A stretch of 64,000 nucleotides of DNA from an uncultured Hyphomicrobiales bacterium (GTDB taxonomy: Bacteria > Pseudomonadota > Alphaproteobacteria > Rhizobiales > Xanthobacteraceae): NCBI GenBank assembly GCA_903885555.1, contig CAISIV010000148.1, positions 49,018 to 113,017 of the forward strand, in the 5' to 3' direction. This document shows positions 57,627 to 64,000 of the stretch, piece after piece. A program made the translations under genes and the position numbers. The stretch's first letter is position 1, and each line of letters starts with the position of its first letter. A model generated the notes under the pieces. That model made no database searches. It was not told where the DNA came from and saw only the letters and a list, made by a program, of their open reading frames with translations.

Positions 57627-58559
57627 TTAGATTTTCAGCAGTTTCCTCGCATTGCCGCCGAAAATCAATGCGCGGTCCTGCTCGCCGACCGGCGCCCTGT
57701 CGAGCCATTGCCGCCCCGGCAGGTTCGGCATGAACGGCCAGTCGACCGAAAACAGAATGCGTCCGACGCCCATCTCCGCGATCGCACAGGTCAATGCCGG
57801 ATCGGAAAACGAACCACTGGTCGTCAACCAGAAATGTTCGCGGTAATAGTCGGCAAAGGCGCGCGGCATCTTCATGCGCTCGGCAACCAGATAATTCGTC
57901 CGCCACATCAGATACGGCATGGTCTCGCCGAGATGGCCGACGATGATTTTCAGTTTCGGAAACTCATCGAACAGACCGCTGACCACGAGCCGCACCGTAT
58001 GCGTCAGCGTTTCCAGCGTGAAGCCGAGCGGCGCCACAGCGAGCGCCGGATATTCCTTGAACCAGGCGTCCTGCACCGCCTGCATCGGCGGCGTGGGGTG
58101 AATATAGACCGGCACATCGAGCGCGGCGGCACGTTCGAAGATCGGAAGAAACTGTTTGTCGTCCATGAAGCGGCCGTGAGTCAGGCCCATGATCATGGCG
58201 CCCTTGAAGCCGAGTCTGTCGACGCAACGCTCCAGTTCGTCCGCCGCGGCTTTCGGATCGGGCGTCGGCAGCGTGGTGAAAGCGGCAAAGCGCGTCGGGT
58301 GCGCGCGCACCGCTTCGTGCAAGATGTCATTAGATTCGCGGGCGAGCTTCACCGCCATCTCGGCGTCGAGGTTCTGCGTTGCCGGATTATTCTCGGAAAT
58401 GACCTGCAGGTCGATGCCGGCGGCGTCCATCTCGGCGATCCGCAGAGCGCCGAGATCGTCCAGCTTGCGTTGAACGGGCGTGTCCTTCTCGCCGCGCAGC
58501 GCCTTGAGTTTCGGCGATGTGAAATGTTCTTCGAGCGTGATGATCTGGGGCTGTGCCAT
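57627..58559 (-). CDS. amidohydrolase family, gamma-resorcylate/5-carboxyvanillate decarboxylase-like
   Basis: TLEEHF N-terminus, ERCVDRLGFKGAMI, DVPVYIHPTPP, IIVGHLGETMPYLMWR, GRILFSVDWPF. Confidence 0.8.
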   Translation of the reverse strand: MAQPQIITLEEHFTSPKLKALRGEKDTPVQRKLDDLGALRIAEMDAAGIDLQVISENNPATQNLDAEMAVKLARESNDILHEAVRAHPTRFAAFTTLPTPDPKAAADELERCVDRLGFKGAMIMGLTHGRFMDDKQFLPIFERAAALDVPVYIHPTPPMQAVQDAWFKEYPALAVAPLGFTLETLTHTVRLVVSGLFDEFPKLKIIVGHLGETMPYLMWRTNYLVAERMKMPRAFADYYREHFWLTTSGSFSDPALTCAIAEMGVGRILFSVDWPFMPNLPGRQWLDRAPVGEQDRALIFGGNARKLLKI

Positions 58560-58569
58560 GCCCCAAACG

Positions 58570-59514
58570 TTACAGTGGCTTCAGCCCCGCCTCAATCGCC
58601 TTGCGCTCCGCTTCGAGGAACGGCGGCAGCACCAATGTCTCGCCAAGCTTGTCGAGCGGTTCGTCGACGGCAAAGCCGGGACCGTCTGTAGCGATCTCGA
58701 ACAGGATGCCGTTCGGCTCGCGGAAATACAGCGAGTGAAACCAGTAGCGGTCGACCTTGCCGCTGTTGGGAATGCGCATGTCCTTCAATTGCGCCGCCCA
58801 GGCATCATAGTCCTTGTCCGGCGAACGGAACGCAACGTGATGTACGCCACCCGCGCCGGGACGCGCCGGTGCGAGGTTCGGACGCACCGCGACGTGAAGC
58901 TCGGCGGCCGGACCGCCCTCGCCCATCTGATAGACATGCACGCCGTCGCCCTTCTGTTCGGGATGCGGATAGTCGCGCACCTGCTTCATATTCATGACCT
59001 GCGTCAGAACAAGATCGGTCGGCCGCAGCTCCGGCACCGTCATGATGATCGGCCCCAGCCCGCGGATCTGATGCTCGACCGGCACGCTGCTCTTGTCCCA
59101 AGGGTTCGACGTTCCCTTGCCGCCGTCATCGATCAGCGCCAGCCGCTGACCTTCCGGGTCCTCGAAAAACAGGGTGGCGCGGCCGTCGACTTCAACAATG
59201 TCGCCGACTTTCACCGCCGCCTTGGTCAGGCGGTCATGCCAATATTGCAGGCTCGCCTGCCCGGCAACGCGAAAGCCGGTGCGGGTGATGGTGTTGTTGC
59301 CGCGCTTTTCCGGCAGCGTCGGAAAATCGAAAAAGGTGATGTCGCTGCCGGGCGAGGCTACGCCGTCGGCATAAAACAGGTGATAGGCCGAGACATCGTC
59401 CTGGTTGACGGTCTTCTTGACCATGCGCAGACCCATCAGCTTGGTGTAAAATTTGACATTGCCGGGGGCGTCGGCGGATACGGCGGTCAGGTGATGGATG
59501 CCGGAAAGCTGCAT
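58570..59514 (-). CDS. VOC-family ring-cleaving dioxygenase (glyoxalase/bleomycin resistance fold)
   Basis: [73 protein letters not shown]. Confidence 0.85.
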   Translation of the reverse strand: MQLSGIHHLTAVSADAPGNVKFYTKLMGLRMVKKTVNQDDVSAYHLFYADGVASPGSDITFFDFPTLPEKRGNNTITRTGFRVAGQASLQYWHDRLTKAAVKVGDIVEVDGRATLFFEDPEGQRLALIDDGGKGTSNPWDKSSVPVEHQIRGLGPIIMTVPELRPTDLVLTQVMNMKQVRDYPHPEQKGDGVHVYQMGEGGPAAELHVAVRPNLAPARPGAGGVHHVAFRSPDKDYDAWAAQLKDMRIPNSGKVDRYWFHSLYFREPNGILFEIATDGPGFAVDEPLDKLGETLVLPPFLEAERKAIEAGLKPL

Positions 59515-59608
59515 TTTGTTGCCTCATGACGCGCATATAGCGCGCGGCTGTGTTATCGCTTGGACGCCTATCTAAGAATACCGGGTTTCTTTTTAAGAGG
59601 GCACACAC

Positions 59609-60484
59609 ATGACACTGGCTAAGCCGCTTGCGGGCAAGACCCTCTTCATCACCGGCGGTTCGCGCGGAATCGGGCTGGCGATTGCGCTGAAGGCCGCCGC
59701 CGACGGCGCCAATATCGCGATCGCCGCCAAGACGGTCGATCCGCACCCCAAGCTCGAAGGCACCATTCACACCGCCGCGGCCGAGATCGAGAAAGCCGGC
59801 GGCAAGGCGCTGGCGCTCGCGGTCGATGTGCGCGACGAAGTTTCCGTTAAAGAGGCGCTCGACAAGACGGCCGCACATTTCGGCGGTCTCGATATCGTCG
59901 TCAACAATGCCAGCGCCATTCAACTGACGCCGGTCGGCGCCACCGACATGAAGCGCTACGACCTCATGAATGGCGTCAATGCGCGCGGCACCTTCATGGT
60001 CTCGAAATACGCGCTGCCGCATCTTGCCAAGTCGGCGAACCCGCACATTCTCATGCTGTCGCCACCGCTCGACATGAAGGAAAAGTGGTTCGCCGCGCAC
60101 ACAGCCTACTCGATGGCGAAATTCGGCATGAGTCTCGTGGTACTAGGCCTGGCCGGCGAACAACGCGGCAAGATCGCGGTCAACGCATTGTGGCCACGCA
60201 CGACGATTGCTACCGCGGCGGTCAAGAACCTGCTGGGCGGCGATGCGCTTATGAATATGTCACGCACGCCGGCTATACTGGCGGATGCCGCGCATCGCAT
60301 CTTCCAGAAGCCGAAGACCTTTACCGGCAATTTCCTGATCGACGATACGTTCCTGGCCGGCGAAGGCATTACCGATTTCGACCCCTACCGCGTCAATCCG
60401 GGCCAGCCGCTGCAGGTCGACTTCTTCGTGCCCGACGATATCCCGCCGCCGCCCGGTGTGAGCCTGAAACCGTTGAAGGTCTGA
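59609..60484 (+). CDS. SDR family oxidoreductase (HSDL2-like)
   Basis: GKTLFITGGSRGIGLAIALKAA, VVNNASAIQLTPV, AYSMAKFGMSL. Confidence 0.9.
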   Translation: MTLAKPLAGKTLFITGGSRGIGLAIALKAAADGANIAIAAKTVDPHPKLEGTIHTAAAEIEKAGGKALALAVDVRDEVSVKEALDKTAAHFGGLDIVVNNASAIQLTPVGATDMKRYDLMNGVNARGTFMVSKYALPHLAKSANPHILMLSPPLDMKEKWFAAHTAYSMAKFGMSLVVLGLAGEQRGKIAVNALWPRTTIATAAVKNLLGGDALMNMSRTPAILADAAHRIFQKPKTFTGNFLIDDTFLAGEGITDFDPYRVNPGQPLQVDFFVPDDIPPPPGVSLKPLKV

Positions 60485-60507
60485 GCGCCAGCGTCTAAGT
60501 GTAGCCA

Positions 60508-61443
60508 ATGTCCACTCTCCTCATCTCGCATCCCGCCTGTCTCAATCACCTCACCGGCGCCGGCCATCCCGAGCGGCCGGACCGGCTGCGCGCCGTCGAA
60601 GAGGAACTGGCCAAGCCCAAATTCCAGATGCTGGCGCGCGAACAGGCGCCCATGGCGGAAGCCGACATCGTCGGCCTCTGCCATCCGCAGGATTACATCC
60701 AGGGCATCCGCGACGCCTCGCCGTCGGAAGACGAAGGCTCGATCCGGCTCGACGCCGACACGGTCATGTCGCCTGGTTCGCTGGAAGCGGCGCTGCGCGC
60801 CGTCGGCGGCGGCGTGCTGGCGGTCGATGAGGTGATGAACCAGAAGGCGGCGAACGCCTTCGTTGTGGTGCGCCCGCCCGGACATCACGCCGAGACGGCG
60901 CGGCCGATGGGGTTTTGCCTGTTCAACAGCGCAGCCATCGCCGCGCGTTACGCGCAGAAGAAATACGGCGTCGAGCGTGCGGCCATCGTCGACTTCGACG
61001 TTCATCACGGCAACGGTTCGCAGGATATTTTCTGGGCCGACAAGAGCGTGATGTATTGCTCGACCCACGAGATGCCGCTTTATCCCGGCACCGGTACGCT
61101 CGGCGAGCGCGGTGAGTACGACACTATCGTCAATGCGCCGCTGCGCGCGGGCGATGGCGGCGATGCGTTCCGCGAAGCCTTCGAAGTCGCGATCCTGCCG
61201 CGCCTGCGCGAATTCAGACCGGAAATCCTGATCATCTCGGCGGGCTTTGACGCCCACACCCGCGACCCGCTGGCCAACCTCAATCTGGTCGAAGCGGACT
61301 TTACCTGGGTGACCAAGAAGCTGATGGACATCGCCGACGACAGCGCTCAAGGCCGCATCGTCTCGATGCTCGAAGGCGGCTATGACCTGCAGGGGCTTGC
61401 CCGCTCGGCCGCGGCGCACGTCACCGCGCTGATGCGAGGCTGA
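60508..61443 (+). CDS. histone deacetylase family protein
   Basis: HPERPDRLRAVEEEL, VVRPPGHHAETARPMGFCLFNSAAIAARYA, IVDFDVHHGNGSQDIFW, ISAGFDAHTRDPLANL. Confidence 0.95.
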   Translation: MSTLLISHPACLNHLTGAGHPERPDRLRAVEEELAKPKFQMLAREQAPMAEADIVGLCHPQDYIQGIRDASPSEDEGSIRLDADTVMSPGSLEAALRAVGGGVLAVDEVMNQKAANAFVVVRPPGHHAETARPMGFCLFNSAAIAARYAQKKYGVERAAIVDFDVHHGNGSQDIFWADKSVMYCSTHEMPLYPGTGTLGERGEYDTIVNAPLRAGDGGDAFREAFEVAILPRLREFRPEILIISAGFDAHTRDPLANLNLVEADFTWVTKKLMDIADDSAQGRIVSMLEGGYDLQGLARSAAAHVTALMRG

Positions 61444-61476
61444 CATCTTCGCCTCCCCGTTTCTGGGGAGAATAGC

Positions 61477-62202
61477 CTACCTCGCTGTCAGACCGCCATC
61501 GATCGGGAAGTCAGCGCCGGTCACGAAGGCCGCGTCGTCCGACAACAGAAATACGCAGAGCTTGGCGACCTCATCCGGCTGGCCGAGGCGGCCCAGCGGA
61601 ATGTCGGCGATCAAGCGCTGATGCACGGCCTGCGGATTTTTCGTGTTTCCGGCGATGCCTTCGACCATCGCGCCATCGATGAAGGCCGGGCACACGGCAT
61701 TACAGCGCACCGAAGGCCGGTAGCGCGCGCCGTTGAGCGCGACCGATTTGGTCAGTAGCGACACGCCGCCCTTCGACGCATTGTACGCAGTCAGGTTCGA
61801 TGAGCCGACCAGTCCGAGCACTGACGACAGGTTGACGATCGCCCCGCCCTTCTTGCGCAGCAGCGGAAATGCGTATTTGCAGCCGAGGAAGGTGCCATCG
61901 AGATTGACTGAGAGCACGCGCTTCCAGGTGGTGAAGTCGGTCTTCTCGATACTGCCGACCACGGCGATTCCGGCCGCGTTCACCAGGCCGTCGAGCCGGC
62001 CATATTTGGACTCCACGTCGGCGGTCACGCGCTGCCAGTCGGCCTCGGAAGTGACGTCGAGAAAAGCATCAGTGTTTTTGGCGGAAGACAGATCGCTAGC
62101 AATAACGATGCCGCCAGCATTGCGCACAGCGGCGGTCACCGCACCGCCAATGGCGCCACCCGCGCCGGTGACCAGCACGATTTTATCTTTAAGATCGGTC
62201 AA
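61477..62202 (-). CDS. SDR family oxidoreductase
   Basis: [47 protein letters not shown]. Confidence 0.9.
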   Translation of the reverse strand: MTDLKDKIVLVTGAGGAIGGAVTAAVRNAGGIVIASDLSSAKNTDAFLDVTSEADWQRVTADVESKYGRLDGLVNAAGIAVVGSIEKTDFTTWKRVLSVNLDGTFLGCKYAFPLLRKKGGAIVNLSSVLGLVGSSNLTAYNASKGGVSLLTKSVALNGARYRPSVRCNAVCPAFIDGAMVEGIAGNTKNPQAVHQRLIADIPLGRLGQPDEVAKLCVFLLSDDAAFVTGADFPIDGGLTAR

Positions 62203-62254
62203 ACGATTCTGCCCCTCATTGCCTTATGGCTTATTGTCGAGCATTCACCGCCAG

Positions 62255-63061
62255 ATGTCACCCGTGACCAACGCTTTACAGCCCATATGCCTAATCACCG
62301 GCGCGTCCGCCGGTATCGGCGCGGCGCTCGCCCGCGTCTTTGCCGGGCACGGGCATGTGCTGGTGCTGACCGCGCGGCGTGAGGCGCAGCTCACCGCGCT
62401 GGCCGACGAGATCGCCGCCGCCGGCCATGCACGTCCGAGGGTGATAACCGCCGACCTCGGCGCGCCGGACGGTCCTACAAAGCTCGCCGAAGCATTAGCC
62501 GCCGCGGGCCTTGAGCCGTCTTACGTCGTCAATAATGCGGGCTTCGGTCTTATGGGCGATGCCGCCGACCTCGATCCGCACCGCCAACTTGAAATGATCG
62601 ATCTCAACATCCGCGCGCTGACCGACCTCTCGCTGCGCTGGATCGAATCGCTCAAGCGTCATCGCGGCGGCATCCTCAATGTCGGATCGCTGGCCGGCTT
62701 TATGCCGGGACCAGGCCTGGCGGTTTACAACGCGACCAAGGCCTTCGTTCTGTCCTTCACCGAGGCGATGCATCAGGAGCTTGGCGAAGACGGCGTGAAA
62801 GTCTGTGCGCTATGCCCGGGGCCGGTCGAGACCGAGTTTTTCGGCCTGGCCGGCATTCCGGACGACGAATACCCGCGCATGTTCCGCCGCTCGGCAGGAC
62901 GGGTGGCGGACGATGGCTATAACGCCCTGATGGGCGGACATCGCGTGGTCGTGCCGGGTTTTCCCAATCGCGTCACCAGCCTGATGCCGCGTCTGTTTCC
63001 CCGCGCCCTGCTCTCGGCCGTGGCCGAATGGCGCCTGGCCTGGAAGCACCGCGCCGGTTGA
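62255..63061 (+). CDS. SDR family NAD(P)-dependent oxidoreductase
   Basis: ICLITGASAGIGAALARVFAGHG, VVNNAGFGLMGDA, VYNATKAFVLSF; start re-assigned from 61733. Confidence 0.9.
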   Translation: MSPVTNALQPICLITGASAGIGAALARVFAGHGHVLVLTARREAQLTALADEIAAAGHARPRVITADLGAPDGPTKLAEALAAAGLEPSYVVNNAGFGLMGDAADLDPHRQLEMIDLNIRALTDLSLRWIESLKRHRGGILNVGSLAGFMPGPGLAVYNATKAFVLSFTEAMHQELGEDGVKVCALCPGPVETEFFGLAGIPDDEYPRMFRRSAGRVADDGYNALMGGHRVVVPGFPNRVTSLMPRLFPRALLSAVAEWRLAWKHRAG

Positions 63062-63124
63062 CGATCCGGGCGATCTACGCCATCCCATGACAGTAGAAAT
63101 ACCACCCGCGCCCGGGAAGCCGAC

Positions 63125-63373
63125 ATGGCCGATACCAACGCCGACGTGAAGAAAATGCCCTTCGAACGGGCGATCGAAGAACTCGAAACGATCGTCAAGG
63201 AACTCGAGGGCGGCAAGGTCCCGCTCGAGAAATCGGTCGAGATATACGAGCGCGGCGAGGTCCTCAAAGCCCGCTGCGAGGAGCTGCTGCGGCAGGCCGA
63301 AGCCCGGGTCGAGAAGATCACTTTGGATGCCTCCGGCAAGCCGACCGGAGTTGAGCCGCTCGACGTCGACTGA
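63125..63373 (+). CDS. xseB: exodeoxyribonuclease VII small subunit
   Basis: 82 aa; [54 protein letters not shown]. Confidence 0.95.
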   Translation: MADTNADVKKMPFERAIEELETIVKELEGGKVPLEKSVEIYERGEVLKARCEELLRQAEARVEKITLDASGKPTGVEPLDVD

Positions 63374-63506
63374 CGGCCGCGGGAACCGGCAAAAGCGGCA
63401 AAAACCAGGCCTAACGGGCAGCGAATTGCCCGCCCTAGCCCAACTGGTGTAAGCCATTTAACGAGCTTTTTGAGGCCGGCGCCCTCTCGCGCCGCGGAGT
63501 TTGTTT

Positions 63507-64000
63507 GTGCCGGAATCGTCCAAAACACCGCTGCTCGACCGCGTTCACCTGCCCAGCGACATGAGGAATTTGTCGCTTGAGCAGCTCAAGCAGCTCGCCG
63601 ACGAATTGCGGTCCGAGACCGTCGACGCAGTAGCCAATACCGGCGGCCATCTCGGCGCCGGATTGGGCGTCGTCGAGCTGACGGTGGCGCTGCACGCCGT
63701 GTTCGACACGCCCGACGACAAACTGATCTGGGACGTCGGACACCAGGCCTATCCGCACAAGATTTTGACCGGGCGCCGCGATCGCATCCGCACCCTGCGC
63801 CAGGGCGGCGGGCTGTCCGGTTTCACCAAGCGCGCCGAGAGCGAATACGACCCGTTCGGCGCCGCGCATTCAACGACCTCGATCTCGGCCGCGCTCGGCA
63901 TGGCGGTGGCGCGCGATCTCGAAGGCCGAAAGAACAATGTCATCGCCGTGATCGGCGACGGTGCGATGTCGGCGGGCATGGCCTACGAAGCCATGAACAA
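63507..64000 (+). CDS. dxs: 1-deoxy-D-xylulose-5-phosphate synthase (3' truncated by window edge)
   Basis: Not in ORF track (no stop); GTG start then [91 protein letters not shown]...[15 protein letters not shown]. Confidence 0.95.
   Translation, partial: MPESSKTPLLDRVHLPSDMRNLSLEQLKQLADELRSETVDAVANTGGHLGAGLGVVELTVALHAVFDTPDDKLIWDVGHQAYPHKILTGRRDRIRTLRQGGGLSGFTKRAESEYDPFGAAHSTTSISAALGMAVARDLEGRKNNVIAVIGDGAMSAGMAYEAMN

Noticed and set aside
61733-62254. N-terminal extension of the SDR ORF
   Set aside because: Antisense to the SDR at 61477-62202; Rossmann motif begins after the ATG at 62255.
63415-63432. CGGGCA-GCGAAT-TGCCCG hairpin between xseB and dxs as terminator
   Set aside because: Only a 6-bp stem and no following T-run; insufficient for an intrinsic terminator.
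1-64000. CRISPR array, prophage, integron, transposase or rRNA
   Set aside because: No regularly spaced direct repeats, no recognisable phage/IS proteins and no rRNA sequence seen on either strand.

Overview
64 kb of GC-rich chromosomal sequence, most likely alphaproteobacterial (Rhizobiales-like: xseB-dxs neighbourhood, a Rhizobiales-style palindromic intergenic repeat, many orphan TctC-type binding proteins). It is densely coding. I found no rRNA, CRISPR array, phage or transposase. Order of contents: the end of an FkbM methyltransferase gene and two polytopic membrane proteins; cytochrome c and a DUF3500 protein; a probable aromatic/organic-acid catabolic operon (FAH hydrolase, LysR, class II aldolase, PaaK-like ligase, amidohydrolase, Ldh-type oxidoreductase, Zn/quinone-type ADH); a TRAP transporter; assorted hydrolases and a very large, divergent amidase; a ~26 kb block (about 23.2-49.8 kb) with the hallmarks of N-heterocycle catabolism; two exported proteins of unknown function; purC, tRNA-Gln, acyl-CoA dehydrogenase/enoyl-CoA hydratase, a gamma-resorcylate-decarboxylase-like amidohydrolase, a VOC dioxygenase, SDRs, an HDAC-like protein, xseB and truncated dxs. 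The N-heterocycle block is the main find. It holds two mirror-image CoxMSL-type molybdenum hydroxylases, a BMP-family ABC importer, an isochorismatase-like hydrolase, a 2OG-Fe(II) oxygenase, a cytosine-deaminase-like amidohydrolase, LysR, HyuA/HyuB, a barbiturase/cyanuric-acid-hydrolase-family ring opener, an NMT1/SsuA-type ABC importer and an amidase. Both importer operons carry near-consensus sigma-54 -24/-12 elements, and the LysR/amidohydrolase divergent promoter carries a perfect 12-bp inverted repeat. Family calls come from reading motifs by eye; no database search was possible.
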